A stretch of 64,000 bases of DNA from an uncultured Bacteroidota bacterium (GTDB taxonomy: Bacteria; Bacteroidota; Bacteroidia; B-17B0; Aurantibacillaceae): assembly GCA_903834765.1 (NCBI GenBank), contig CAILKE010000031.1, positions 1-64,000 on the forward strand. The letters are read 5' to 3'. Position 1 is the stretch's first letter. Every line of letters begins with the position of its first letter. A model generated the notes under the pieces. The model did no database searches. It had not been told where the DNA came from and saw nothing but the letters and a program-made list of their open reading frames with translations. Below are positions 55,211 through 64,000 of this stretch, one piece after another. A program made the position numbers and the translations under genes.

Positions 55211-55996
55211 AAAGAAGTAAATAAAATATTGAAACATATACTTACATATTTATTACTACTAATCGCATTTGGCCTAAACGCTCAGGTGCCAGATAAACCA
55301 AGCCCTCCAAGGTTAGTAAATAATTTTTCGAAAGAGTTTCCTAATTTTATTTCGGCTGAACAGCAACAAACGTTAGAAACACAATTACAAAATTTCAGTC
55401 AAGAAACATCCAATCAAATTTGTATTGTCATCGTTGATGATTTGGGTGATTATGATGCGAATACTTTTGCTACCGAAATTGGTAATAAATGGGGCGTAGG
55501 GCAAAGTGGTTTTAAAAACGGTGTTGTTTTATTAATTAAGCCTACGGGAGGACAAGGACAACGCAGTTTATACATCGCAGTCGGCTATGGTTTAGAAGGC
55601 GCTATACCGGATTTGGCAACCAAACGAATCAGAGAAAATGATATAGAGCCTTATTTTGCAAATGGCCAATTTTACGAGGGTTTACAAGCGGGAGTTAATT
55701 CCTTAATGAAAGCTGCCAAAGGCGAATACGATTTTAAACAGGATAATTCAAATAAAGGAGATTTACAGAGTTGGATCAAAAGACATCCTATTTTATTCAT
55801 CATCATTGTTATACTCATAGTATTAGTATTAATTGCTAATAGTAAAGGCAAAGGTGGAGGTGGTGGAACCTATTTCGGGGGAGGTTTTTTGGGTGGCTTG
55901 GGTGGCGGTAGTTTCGGAGGTGGAAGTTCAGGCGGAGGCTTTGGAGGCTTTGGTGGCGGAAGTTTTGGAGGTGGTGGTTCAGGAGGTAATTGGTAA
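55202..55996 (+). CDS. TPM domain protein of the YgcG type with glycine-rich C-terminus
   Basis: The 264-residue protein has a signal peptide (KHILTYLLLLIAFGLNAQ), a TPM domain (~45-170: TLETQLQNFSQETSNQICIV, LYIAVGYGLEGAIPDLATKR), a transmembrane helix (ILFIIIVILIVLVLIANS) and a C-terminal Gly-rich tail (GGGSFGGGSSGGGFGGFGGG). There is no ATG: candidates are GTG 55202 and TTG 55205, which lie in the repeat end TGTGTTGAAA, or TTG 55229, which gives the cleanest signal peptide. The repeat insertion may have supplied or displaced the start. Third gene of the LemA-TPM cluster. Confidence 0.88.
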   Translation: MLKKEVNKILKHILTYLLLLIAFGLNAQVPDKPSPPRLVNNFSKEFPNFISAEQQQTLETQLQNFSQETSNQICIVIVDDLGDYDANTFATEIGNKWGVGQSGFKNGVVLLIKPTGGQGQRSLYIAVGYGLEGAIPDLATKRIRENDIEPYFANGQFYEGLQAGVNSLMKAAKGEYDFKQDNSNKGDLQSWIKRHPILFIIIVILIVLVLIANSKGKGGGGGTYFGGGFLGGLGGGSFGGGSSGGGFGGFGGGSFGGGGSGGNW

Positions 55997-56001
55997 AATA
56001 A

Positions 56002-57075
56002 CTAGTGTAAAATTTTAAACATCAATTCTTTCATTAATTCACCATTATTAACGCCATTATTATCAACACCTTTTGTTTTTAAATCATATTCTTTTAAGTA
56101 ACTAAAAATTGATTTTAGTTTGACGGTGTTGTAGTTTTTAGCAGCAATCATATATCCATCTACAAAAAAAGGATTAACTCCTAAAACTTGTGCAACTGCA
56201 AATTTAGATTTATCAGTTGCAAAATGGTAGAGCAACACTTTTGTAAAATAGCCATATAGCGAACTTAAAGTCAATACGGCAGGATTTTCTTTTTCGTTAG
56301 CCGAAAAATAATAAATGATTTGATTAGCCTTTAAAATGTTTTTTTTTGCAAGGGCATCTTGTAATTCAAATACATTAAATTCCTTACTGATACCGATATT
56401 ATCTTGAACAAGTTCTAGCGTTATTTCTTCGCCTTCTTTAAGATTAATGTATAATTTCTCTACTTCATTGGCTATTTTAGATAGATCATTGCCAAGGCTT
56501 TCTGCCAATAAATAAGAGGCTTTCGGACTGATCTTAAATTTGTGTTCTTGAACAAGTTCAGTGATCCATTCAGGAATTTTATTGTCGTACAGTTTTTTTG
56601 TTTCTAAAAAAACATGATTTTTTTGTAAAGATTTGTATATGGTACTTCGTTTATCTAAGGTTTTGTATTTATAACAAAATACCAAGATAGTAGATGTTTG
56701 TGGTTGTTGTAAATAAGTTACCAAAGCATTAACAGAACCATTCGATTTTTTTGCAGTTGCATTAGAATCATCTTCGTCATCACTACTACCAGATCCTTTC
56801 CCAAGTTCTTTTAGGTTTTGTGCTTCTTTTACAATGATCACTTGGTATTCGCTCATCATCGGAAATCGTTTAGCTGCAGAAATGATGGTATTCATATCTG
56901 CTTCTTTTCCGTAAAGTATCGTTTGGTTAAATTCTTGTTCACTTTCATCGAGTACATTCTTCTCAATGTAATCGCTTACCATATCAATGTAATAAGCCTC
57001 TTCGCCACTTAAAAAATAAATGGGTTTAAAGATTTTACGTTTTAAATCAGTTAATATTTGAGTAACTTCTTTCAT
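56002..57075 (-). CDS. holA: DNA polymerase III subunit delta
   Basis: The 357-residue protein has the HolA pattern: IFKPIYFLSGEEAYYIDMVS near the N-terminus, TTKKLYDNKIPEWITELVQE-like central region, KASYLLAESLGNDLSKIANE and the C-terminal collar domain. A low-complexity acidic insertion (LKELGKGSGSSDDEDDSN, ~86-103) is unusual. The delta subunit opens the beta clamp in the clamp loader. Converges with the TPM gene 5 bases away. Confidence 0.9.
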   Translation of the reverse strand: MKEVTQILTDLKRKIFKPIYFLSGEEAYYIDMVSDYIEKNVLDESEQEFNQTILYGKEADMNTIISAAKRFPMMSEYQVIIVKEAQNLKELGKGSGSSDDEDDSNATAKKSNGSVNALVTYLQQPQTSTILVFCYKYKTLDKRSTIYKSLQKNHVFLETKKLYDNKIPEWITELVQEHKFKISPKASYLLAESLGNDLSKIANEVEKLYINLKEGEEITLELVQDNIGISKEFNVFELQDALAKKNILKANQIIYYFSANEKENPAVLTLSSLYGYFTKVLLYHFATDKSKFAVAQVLGVNPFFVDGYMIAAKNYNTVKLKSIFSYLKEYDLKTKGVDNNGVNNGELMKELMFKILH

Positions 57076-57227
57076 GAATTGAATCCAAATTTACTTTTTA
57101 AAAAAGAAAAACAAAGCAATAATTAATCACAAAAAACCAACAATATGTTTCTAGCAATAGTCCTAAAGGTATTCGAAGTTAAAAGTAAAAGGATGGTAAT
57201 GAGTCTTTTAGGTATAGATACTTTAAT

Positions 57228-57524
57228 TTAAGCTTTTTTTACTTTAGTTTCTTTAATACCTAATTTTTTCATACTACGTTTCTTTTGTTTTTTTGCCGCC
57301 CTTAATTGCTTACGTTGGTCTCTAGCATTGGTTTTATTTAATTGCGCGCTAGGTTTATCTTTTGCTTTTTTATCTAAATAAGGATTAAATGCTTGACGGT
57401 TTTTGCGTCGTTTAAATGATTTACGCCACATTTTTTTTCGCTCTTTACTTTCCGTAAACTGCGCTTTAATTGGCATATAGGTCGTAAATAGAAAAATTAA
57501 GATTATAGAAATACGTTTAATCAT
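57228..57524 (-). CDS. Small, highly basic secreted protein of unknown function
   Basis: I do not recognise a family. The start at 57524 (MIKRISIILIFLFTTYMPIKAQ) begins a signal peptide; an ATG two codons upstream is possible. The mature ~75 residues are extremely rich in Lys and Arg (WRKSFKRRKNRQAF, RDQRKQLRAAKKQKKR). It could bind nucleic acid, lipopolysaccharide or other polyanions in the envelope, but this is only inferred from charge. Confidence 0.7.
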   Translation of the reverse strand: MIKRISIILIFLFTTYMPIKAQFTESKERKKMWRKSFKRRKNRQAFNPYLDKKAKDKPSAQLNKTNARDQRKQLRAAKKQKKRSMKKLGIKETKVKKA

Positions 57525-57656
57525 ACACACAAATAACGGTTTTTATTAAAAAGGTTACTGTTTTAAAAGTATTATTTACTAACAACTAATTAGTAGCATT
57601 TCCTTTTGGAGATTAAAGCATTAGTCGTAAATTTGTTAGATAAGATTTGTAATAAA

Positions 57657-58637
57657 ATGGCTATAAAAGATTGGACTAAAGAAGAAATTTTAGAGGTGTA
57701 TAATACCCCCTTAATGGAATTAATATATAATGCAGCAGAAGTTCATAAACAACATCACACAGTTGGTGAAGTTCAAGTGAGTTCTTTATTATCAATTAAA
57801 ACAGGCGGTTGTCCTGAAGATTGCTCTTATTGTCCACAAGCAGCTCGTTACCATACAGAAGTAAAAGTTCATAAATTAATGAGTGTTCCTGAAGTGGATG
57901 CAGCTGCAAATAGCGCTAAAGCTGGTGGAGCAAGCCGTATGTGTTTAGGTGCAGCTTGGCGTGAAGTTCGTGATAACAAAGATTTTGATACCGTATTAGA
58001 TATGGTAAAAACCATTAATAGCAAAGGCTTAGAAGTGTGTGCTACACTGGGAATGGTTACAGAAGATCAAGCGAAACGTCTTGCAGAAGCTGGATTATAC
58101 GCTTATAATCATAACATTGATACTAGTGAAGAGAATTACGAAAATATTATTTCTACTCGTAAGTTTGATGATCGTTTAAATACTATTAATAATGTTCGTA
58201 AAGCTGGGTTAACAGTTTGCTCTGGAGGCATTATTGGGATGGGAGAAAAGATTGAAGATAGAGTAGGGATGCTATATACTTTAAGTTTGTTGCGTCCTCA
58301 ACCGGAGTCTGTGCCAATTAATGCCTTAGTAGCGGTAGAAGGTACTCCTATGGAAGACCAGCCACCTGTGCCAATTTGGGACATGGTGCGTATGATTGCT
58401 ACAGCGCGTATTGTTTTACCACGAACAGCAGTTCGTTTATCAGCTGGTCGTTTAAGCATGAGCATGGAAGGACAAGCTTTATGTTTTATGGCAGGAGCTA
58501 ATTCTATTTTTGCAGGTGAAAAACTGTTAACAACTGCTAATCCATTGTATAATCAAGATATGGAGATGTTTAAGATACTTGGATTATCCAATAAGCAAGC
58601 CTTTGTTGATAAATTGAAAAAAGAAGAGCTAGTATAA
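57657..58637 (+). CDS. bioB: Biotin synthase
   Basis: The start at 57657 ([20 protein letters not shown]) gives 326 residues, the family length; the frame is open upstream to a TTG at 57606 without family similarity. It is a radical-SAM enzyme with the [4Fe-4S] cysteines Cys52, Cys56 and Cys59 ([12 protein letters not shown]), [19 protein letters not shown] and RLSAGR (Arg ligand of the [2Fe-2S] cluster). It inserts sulfur into dethiobiotin. It is followed after 6 bases by a BioF-like gene. Confidence 0.97.
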   Translation: MAIKDWTKEEILEVYNTPLMELIYNAAEVHKQHHTVGEVQVSSLLSIKTGGCPEDCSYCPQAARYHTEVKVHKLMSVPEVDAAANSAKAGGASRMCLGAAWREVRDNKDFDTVLDMVKTINSKGLEVCATLGMVTEDQAKRLAEAGLYAYNHNIDTSEENYENIISTRKFDDRLNTINNVRKAGLTVCSGGIIGMGEKIEDRVGMLYTLSLLRPQPESVPINALVAVEGTPMEDQPPVPIWDMVRMIATARIVLPRTAVRLSAGRLSMSMEGQALCFMAGANSIFAGEKLLTTANPLYNQDMEMFKILGLSNKQAFVDKLKKEELV

Positions 58638-58643
58638 CTTGTT

Positions 58644-59774
58644 TTGAGTAATCATCATAAGCAAATAAGTTCCCCATCTTTTTTAATAAATTCTCTTGAT
58701 AAAAGAAGAAAAGATAAAACATTACGAAAATTAAAAATTGATTACCCATCCATTGATTTTTCGAGTAATGATTATTTAGGATTTTCAACTCAGGGTATTT
58801 TATATAATGAGATCAATAAGCTTGACTCATCAATAAAAATTGGTTCTACAGGCTCTCGTTTAATTTCTGGAAATTCATCTGTATATCAAGAATTAGAACA
58901 ATCGATTGCTTTATTTCATCAAGCTGATTCTGCATTAATATTCAATTCTGGATATGATGCAAACTTAGGTTTATTATCAAGTGTTCCACAAAAAGGTGAT
59001 TTGATTTTAAGCGATGAACTGATTCATGCTTCATTAATTGATGGGATTAGGCTTAGTTATGCCACTCATTATAAATTTCAGCATAATTCCATTGAGGCTT
59101 TAGAAGCTTTATTAGTAAGACATAAAGAGACTTTTAAAGAAATTTATATTGTTGTTGAAAGCGTATACTCTATGGATGGTGATTGCGCACCATTAGCTGC
59201 ATACGTTGAGTTGTGCCAAAAATATGGCACTCATTTAATTGTTGATGAAGCTCATGCCATTGGCTTGTTTGGAGAACATGGTAAAGGATTATGTAATGAA
59301 TTAAAGATTGAAAAAGATTGCTTTGCTCGAATTTATACTTATGGAAAAGCTATGGGTTGTCATGGAGCTTCAGTTGTAGGAAGTATAGTATTGAAAGATT
59401 TTTTAATTAATTTTTCCCGTTCATTTATTTATACAACAGCTATGCCTGAACATAGTTTATTGGCTATTAAAGCAGCTTATCAGCTACTACAAAATACGCC
59501 TCAAATTGCAGAGTTAAAAAACAACATTAGATACTTCAATTCCAAGATAACCGCTTCTAGCTCGTTTATAGAGAGTGCCAGTTCCATCCATTGTAAAATT
59601 GTTTCTGGAAATCAGGAAGTTCAAATGTTAGAGGATACCTGTTGGGAAAATAAGTTATTTGTTAAATCCATCAAAAGCCCTACAGTTAAAGCAACTCAGG
59701 AACGGGTACGTATTTGTTTACATGCATTTAATACTCAACAGGAAATAAATTTACTTCTTAGTTTTATAGGCTAG
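58644..59774 (+). CDS. bioF: 8-amino-7-oxononanoate synthase (BioF-like alpha-oxoamine synthase)
   Basis: The 376-residue PLP enzyme starts with TTG (58644; MSNHHKQISSPSFLINSLDKR), as the conserved N-terminus DFSSNDYLGFS follows with no better start. Motifs: GSTGSRLISGNS, IVDEAHAIGLFGEHGKG and TYGKAMGCHGASVVGS with the PLP-binding Lys. Position directly after bioB (6-base gap) supports a role in biotin synthesis (pimeloyl thioester plus alanine) rather than as glycine C-acetyltransferase, which has a similar fold. Confidence 0.9.
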   Translation: MSNHHKQISSPSFLINSLDKRRKDKTLRKLKIDYPSIDFSSNDYLGFSTQGILYNEINKLDSSIKIGSTGSRLISGNSSVYQELEQSIALFHQADSALIFNSGYDANLGLLSSVPQKGDLILSDELIHASLIDGIRLSYATHYKFQHNSIEALEALLVRHKETFKEIYIVVESVYSMDGDCAPLAAYVELCQKYGTHLIVDEAHAIGLFGEHGKGLCNELKIEKDCFARIYTYGKAMGCHGASVVGSIVLKDFLINFSRSFIYTTAMPEHSLLAIKAAYQLLQNTPQIAELKNNIRYFNSKITASSSFIESASSIHCKIVSGNQEVQMLEDTCWENKLFVKSIKSPTVKATQERVRICLHAFNTQQEINLLLSFIG

Positions 59775-59840
59775 TATTCAACTAATTCTTTGTAAAATCA
59801 CTATTTATAAATATATTTAAACTTTATATCACATATCATT

Positions 59841-61250
59841 ATGACAAAAATTAAATTTGGAACAGACGGCTGGAGAGCCATTATAGCTAAGGATTTTACT
59901 GTAGAAAATGTATCTCGTGTAACTGAAGCAACTTCTGTATGGCTTAAGAAAAATTTCGAAAATCCAAGTGCAGTAGTAGGACATGATTGTCGATTTGCAG
60001 GTGAGCTTTTTGCAGAAACAACTGCAAAAGTATTTATAGCAAATGGTATTAAAGTGTATTTAGCAAAAGATTTTGTATCAACACCAATGATCTCTTTAGG
60101 AGCTTTAAAATTAGGCGCATCACTTGGAATTATTATTACAGCAAGTCATAATCCACCATCTTATAATGGCTATAAATTAAAAGGTCATTACGGTGGTCCT
60201 TTAATCCCTGAAAAAATTCAAGAGATAGAAGATATTATTGCAGATACTTACAATTTTGATTTAGATACCATTAGCTTGAAAGATGCTGAATCTAAAGGCT
60301 TATTAGAGTATACAAATTTAGAAGACATGTATGTGAAGCATGTTGAAGAATCGTTTGATATTAAAGCGATTAAAAACTCTAACATGAAATTGGCATACGA
60401 TAGTATGTTTGGTGCCGGTAAAAATGTGATGAAACGTTTATTTCCAGAGATCATTCATTTGCACGATGATGATAATCCAGGATTCCACGGTCAAGCGCCA
60501 GAGCCAATTCACAAGAATTTATTAGAGTTTAGCGAATTGATTAAAAAAGACGGTAAAATTAGTTGTGGATTGTGTACTGATGGAGATGCCGATAGAATAG
60601 GTCTTTACGACAGTAAAGGTAATTTTGTGGATTCTCATCACATCATTTTATTATTAGTTAAATATTTAGTTGAAGAAAAAAAATATGGTGGTAAAATTGT
60701 AGCTGCATTCTCTGTAACTCCTCGTATCAATAAATTAGCAACGTTATACAATTTACCAATTGTGATTACTCAAATTGGATTTAAACATATTGCAGGTTAT
60801 ATGATTTCTGAAGATGTTATTATGGGTGGTGAAGAAAGCGGTGGAATAGCTATTAAAGGGCATATTCCAGAGCGTGATGGAATTTGGATGGGATTAACCA
60901 TTTGGGAATACATGGCAAAATCAGGTAAATCGTTAGAGCAACTGATTGAAGATTTATATAAAATTACAGGACCATTTGTATATGAGCGAAATGATTTACA
61001 TTTAGATGAAACAACCAAACAAAAAGTAATTAAAGGTTGTAAAGATGATATTTACAAATCATTTGGTTCGTATAAAGTAGAACGTTTGGAAACGATTGAT
61101 GGTTGGAAATATCATTTCGAAAACGAACAATGGTTAATGATCCGCGCTAGTGGAACAGAGCCTGTGTTGCGTCTTTATGCAGAAAGTGATACTTTGGAAA
61201 ACACACGCAAATTGTTAAAAGCAGCACAAGAAACTTTATTAGGTAAATAA
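59841..61250 (+). CDS. Phosphoglucomutase/phosphomannomutase family phosphohexomutase
   Basis: The 469-residue protein has the alpha-D-phosphohexomutase signatures: catalytic Ser102 in TASHNPPSYNG, metal-binding DGDADRIG, sugar-binding GGEESGG and phosphate-binding RASGTEPVLRLY near the end. It interconverts hexose 1- and 6-phosphates; the sequence does not decide between glucose, mannose and glucosamine. Single gene, ending at a hairpin shared with recO. Confidence 0.94.
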   Translation: MTKIKFGTDGWRAIIAKDFTVENVSRVTEATSVWLKKNFENPSAVVGHDCRFAGELFAETTAKVFIANGIKVYLAKDFVSTPMISLGALKLGASLGIIITASHNPPSYNGYKLKGHYGGPLIPEKIQEIEDIIADTYNFDLDTISLKDAESKGLLEYTNLEDMYVKHVEESFDIKAIKNSNMKLAYDSMFGAGKNVMKRLFPEIIHLHDDDNPGFHGQAPEPIHKNLLEFSELIKKDGKISCGLCTDGDADRIGLYDSKGNFVDSHHIILLLVKYLVEEKKYGGKIVAAFSVTPRINKLATLYNLPIVITQIGFKHIAGYMISEDVIMGGEESGGIAIKGHIPERDGIWMGLTIWEYMAKSGKSLEQLIEDLYKITGPFVYERNDLHLDETTKQKVIKGCKDDIYKSFGSYKVERLETIDGWKYHFENEQWLMIRASGTEPVLRLYAESDTLENTRKLLKAAQETLLGK

Positions 61251-61270
61251 TTTCCTTAAAAGAAAAATTT

Positions 61271-61309
61271 AGAAATGTCCAATGATATTACATGTCATTG
61301 GACATTTCT
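61271..61309. terminator. Hairpin between the phosphohexomutase gene and recO, overlapping the recO 3' end
   Basis: AGAAATGTCCAATGA (61271-61285) pairs perfectly with TCATTGGACATTTCT (61295-61309) over a 9-base loop. The right arm and the loop encode the last residues and stop of recO (ending at 61288). On the minus strand it is followed by a T-rich AAATTTTTCTTTTA stretch, so it likely terminates recO and may also stop the opposite transcript. Confidence 0.75.
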
Positions 61310-62013
61310 TGTAATACACGATACGATTTGATTTCTGTTAATCCTGGCAATTGCATTTTATAGTAATGGATCACGCAATCAAGCAAAGCAAGCCTTTCTA
61401 GTCGTGTTATTTTTTTTTGATTCGTGATTGAATACGAAAATAATTCTGAAAATAAAACCGATTGCCAATTATCAAAACCTAATGGAAAGCTATTAGTGGA
61501 TCCACCAAATTTTCCTTCCAACGTATTAAAATAGGATAAGTGTTTGCTATAATTATTAGTCGGATAAAAGCCTAAATGCTTGCTTAACTCCATTAAAAAA
61601 TAAATATGTGTATCTGCATAATTTGCATCTACTTTATCTAACCATTGATACGTATGGCAAATAAGATGAAATAGATCATCGTTAGGAGTTTGCTCTTTAA
61701 TGCATTTATAAAGCATTTCATTTAAGAACTGTGCTATGCATAATTTATTAAAATTAGCTTGTAGATCTGTATAAACAAACAAACATTTAATCTCTGAAAT
61801 TTGTTGAATATCTTTATTTTCTTTTAAAGAAACAACAAATTCGATTTGAGTAAGAGGTTGTATAACACCTGATTTTATTTTTGATTTAGGAGAGTTACCA
61901 ATATGAATATTGGCAGAAATTAAGCCAAAATCTTTTGTGTATATTTTTGAAATAATGCGCTTGTCGGCATATTTAATATTATGTAAAACAATGCCTTGTG
62001 TTGTATGCAGCAT
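61288..62013 (-). CDS. recO: DNA repair protein RecO
   Basis: The 241-residue protein matches RecO: an N-terminal OB fold (TTQGIVLHNIKYADKRIISK, FGLISANIHIG) and a C-terminal helical part (FLNEMLYKCIKEQTPN, FGGSTNSFPLGFDNW). It loads RecA onto SSB-coated single-stranded DNA in gap repair. It starts 3 bases after the porZ stop, so porZ and recO are probably co-transcribed. Confidence 0.92.
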   Translation of the reverse strand: MLHTTQGIVLHNIKYADKRIISKIYTKDFGLISANIHIGNSPKSKIKSGVIQPLTQIEFVVSLKENKDIQQISEIKCLFVYTDLQANFNKLCIAQFLNEMLYKCIKEQTPNDDLFHLICHTYQWLDKVDANYADTHIYFLMELSKHLGFYPTNNYSKHLSYFNTLEGKFGGSTNSFPLGFDNWQSVLFSELFSYSITNQKKITRLERLALLDCVIHYYKMQLPGLTEIKSYRVLQEMSNDM

Positions 62014-62016
62014 TAT

Positions 62017-64000
62017 TTAGTTAATGACTAATAGTTTAGTAGTGCCGGAAAGCTCACCATTGGCTGTAGAGCAATTGATTAGATAAACGCCGCTTGAAAC
62101 TCTTGAGCCATTATTGGTTTGTAAATTCCATCCAATTTGTCCACCTTGAGATTTTGATTCCCACACTAAATTACCAGCAACGTCTGTAATTTTCACAATT
62201 GTTTCATCTACCAATCCTTTAATATAAACGGACCCTGTATAACCTGGTCTGATTGGGTTTGGAAATGCATGTATATTATTATAATCTTCATCACCTTTAA
62301 TGATAGACCCTCTATATGATTGAACACCTATTTCATTTGCAATAAATACATCGCCTGTAATTTCATCAACAACTAAGCTTGTAATTGAATTGGAGTATAA
62401 TGGGCTATTATCTTTTGTGAAGTGATAAATTTGTGTTTGTCCATCAGGTGATAAACAGTATACACCAGAACTTTCGGTGCCTATCCATTTTCTATTGGCT
62501 CCATCAACTGCAATCGCTGTAATTTTATCATCTCCTAATAATATTGCTACATGTCCATCTTGTTCAATTAATATTTGCTGACTATCCCAATTATTCGCCG
62601 TAAATACATTTTCAGGGTTGTAAAAAATGGTAACACCTTTTTGTGTTCCTAACCAAATTTTCCCATCTAAGTCTTCGCAAATAGAAAAGATATCTAATGA
62701 TGGTAATAAGCCTTGTCCCTTACTTGTAGTTACAAGTTTTGTATTCGAAGGGTTTGGCGCTGATAAGCCTGGAACATCTTTATAAACCATTAAACCGCCA
62801 CCACGAGCCAAAATAATCCAAGCCTGATCATGTTTATCAAATATTACCTTAGCAACAGTAGCTGCAGAAATAGTTTGACTAAAATTTAATAAAGCCCAAG
62901 TATTATTTTTTTTACGAACTTGTATAAGATCTGGACTATTTGTAACTAACCCCCAAAGATTGGAATTTTTATCAAAATTAATTCCTGTAACAAATAGCAG
63001 TGTCGATCCTTGGTATCCAACCATTGGACTATTTGTAGCTGAAATAACAGCGGTTAATTGATTATTTGTAACTTCAATAATACCTGAACTCATACAGCCA
63101 AAGGCAATATGGTTTTTATCATTAGGATCAATTGCTACGCAATTAATATCCTGAATGTAGCTAGGAATAATGTTCTCTAAAGAACTCCATTCATCATCTT
63201 GATAAATACTTGCAGGTGTATTATTAAATCTATTTAAGTAGGCATCTCCTAAGTTAATTGGAGCTAGTACAATGTGGCCATCTTTAATTGCAATATCATT
63301 TGCGAAATTATAAGCTGGACCGTTTAAGATAATTTTTGATACATTATAGGAACCTTTTGCGTCAATAAGCCCGTAAATATTGTCGGCTAAATAAAATTGA
63401 TTATTATTATCATAATAAATATCATTTATCGAGGCATATGTTTGAGGTGCGGTATTATAATTTGTTATGTAATTATTTTTTGTTCCATTAGGATTGAAAT
63501 CTGAAACACCCCATTGGTCATTAATTACAATCACATTATTTTTTGAATAGTCATATAGTTTTTTATTTGTGCTATTTGTTTGGTAAGGATATACCGACCA
63601 GTTTGTCCCATTATACTGACAAAGGGTATCTTCTCTATCATTATTCAATTTTAACTTTCGAGAGTAGTTAGCTATAATATTACCATTAAAATTGACGATT
63701 CCATTAAACGGGCCAGAACAGATGCCGGTATTAAAAGTATTCCAATTTTGATAGTTACTTAAATTAACATTGATTTTTCCATAAAATAAACCAACGTCAG
63801 TAGCGGCAAAAACAGCAGTATCATTAGTTGTTACTTGGTATACATTATAATTTAAAGTACTATTTCCAATATAATATGTGTCTTTAATTTCTAATTTTTC
63901 AGTATCAAAGACGATAATCCCAAAGCCACAAGCGATGTAAGCAAAAGTACCTTTAAAGTATACTTCATTAATAGTTTTATTACCAGTAATACTTTTTCGC
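62017..64000 (-). CDS. porZ: PorZ-like T9SS surface protein, truncated by the window's right edge
   Basis: The frame is open past 63648 to the end of the window: the codons to 64000 read in part INEVYFKGTFAYIACGFGII and FDTEKLEIKDTYYIG, so the start lies beyond the window. About 661 residues are visible. It contains propeller blades of the two-component-regulator type (KIWLGTQKGVTIFYNPEN, GVYCLSPDGQTQIYHFTKDN, VFIANEIGVQSYRG), then a short C-terminal FN3/sorting-like domain (AFPNPIRPGYTGSVYIKGL, ending TKLLVIN). The family (two beta-propellers plus C-terminal domain, PorZ) is part of the T9SS attachment machinery that handles anionic lipopolysaccharide. It precedes recO by 3 bases. Confidence 0.82.
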   Translation of the reverse strand, partial: RKSITGNKTINEVYFKGTFAYIACGFGIIVFDTEKLEIKDTYYIGNSTLNYNVYQVTTNDTAVFAATDVGLFYGKINVNLSNYQNWNTFNTGICSGPFNGIVNFNGNIIANYSRKLKLNNDREDTLCQYNGTNWSVYPYQTNSTNKKLYDYSKNNVIVINDQWGVSDFNPNGTKNNYITNYNTAPQTYASINDIYYDNNNQFYLADNIYGLIDAKGSYNVSKIILNGPAYNFANDIAIKDGHIVLAPINLGDAYLNRFNNTPASIYQDDEWSSLENIIPSYIQDINCVAIDPNDKNHIAFGCMSSGIIEVTNNQLTAVISATNSPMVGYQGSTLLFVTGINFDKNSNLWGLVTNSPDLIQVRKKNNTWALLNFSQTISAATVAKVIFDKHDQAWIILARGGGLMVYKDVPGLSAPNPSNTKLVTTSKGQGLLPSLDIFSICEDLDGKIWLGTQKGVTIFYNPENVFTANNWDSQQILIEQDGHVAILLGDDKITAIAVDGANRKWIGTESSGVYCLSPDGQTQIYHFTKDNSPLYSNSITSLVVDEITGDVFIANEIGVQSYRGSIIKGDEDYNNIHAFPNPIRPGYTGSVYIKGLVDETIVKITDVAGNLVWESKSQGGQIGWNLQTNNGSRVSSGVYLINCSTANGELSGTTKLLVIN

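Noticed and set aside
63646-63648. TTG at 63648 as the start of the PorZ-like gene
   Set aside because: The frame is open to the window end with propeller-like sequence upstream; the gene is simply cut by the edge.
1-64000. Search for a DGR reverse transcriptase, Avd gene or template repeat
   Set aside because: No protein in the window has RT motifs, and the VR 3' end (GTTCGTGCGGTTCGGGC) has no second copy on either strand that I could find.
1-64000. tRNA, rRNA, CRISPR array, insertion sequence or prophage
   Set aside because: No cloverleaf-like or rRNA sequence, no regularly spaced repeat-spacer pattern, no transposase, integrase or phage structural gene was recognised.

Overview
The window is an AT-rich chromosomal segment from a member of the Bacteroidota. 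Five proteins carry a type IX secretion system (T9SS) C-terminal sorting tail, or in the case of PorZ belong to that system. Promoters show the Bacteroidota -7 pattern TAnnTTTG, and typical phylum proteins are present (GSCFA protein, DUF4369-TlpA, PorZ, two-domain malic enzyme, epimerase-type threonine dehydrogenase). I cannot name the genus. No rRNA, tRNA, CRISPR array, integrase, transposase or phage gene was seen. Both window edges cut genes: a TPR-SpoIIE phosphatase on the left and PorZ on the right.

Region 1 (1-6.9 kb) is the accessory part. It holds three toxin-antitoxin (TA)-type loci: a Fic enzyme facing a 51-residue ORF with the Fic-inhibitory motif SxxxEG; an intact ribbon-helix-helix/PIN pair with a palindromic operator; and a broken antitoxin plus a truncated RelE/ParE-like toxin. 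They are interspersed with a dispersed intergenic repeat family and with copies of the palindrome TCCCGATAGCTATCGGGA. Between them lies a two-gene secreted module: a small T9SS protein and a collagen-like protein whose last ~40 codons look like the variable region of a diversity-generating retroelement (DGR). No reverse transcriptase or template repeat is in the window, so this would be a remote or orphan target. It is the most interesting item here.

Region 2 (6.9-25 kb) contains a secreted T9SS esterase, NADP-malic enzyme, a penicillin-binding/beta-lactamase-fold hydrolase with a UPF1-like helicase, a MarR-controlled RND efflux operon (marR, adaptor, pump, TolC-like), a second T9SS alpha/beta hydrolase, a TerB-DnaJ protein, ribosomal protein S1 and ApaG.

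Region 3 (25-45 kb) contains a TlpA-type lipoprotein, an M1 peptidase, LpxH, an ECF sigma-factor operon (sigma factor, membrane protein with repeated motifs, Spy-like protein, predicted outer-membrane protein), a frameshifted DUF2279 gene with an 11-base homopolymer, homogentisate dioxygenase, the tRNA hydroxylase TrhO, threonine dehydrogenase, CysRS, a T9SS repeat protein, a membrane glycosyltransferase and a methyltransferase.

Region 4 (45-64 kb) contains an M48 peptidase with TPR-like region, secreted proteins of unknown role, a HAD nucleotidase, a GSCFA protein, a deoxyhypusine-synthase-like enzyme, a LemA/TPM cluster, DNA polymerase III delta, bioB-bioF, a phosphohexomutase, RecO and PorZ. 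Most of regions 2-4 is ordinary housekeeping and envelope biology in short operons separated by clear hairpin terminators.
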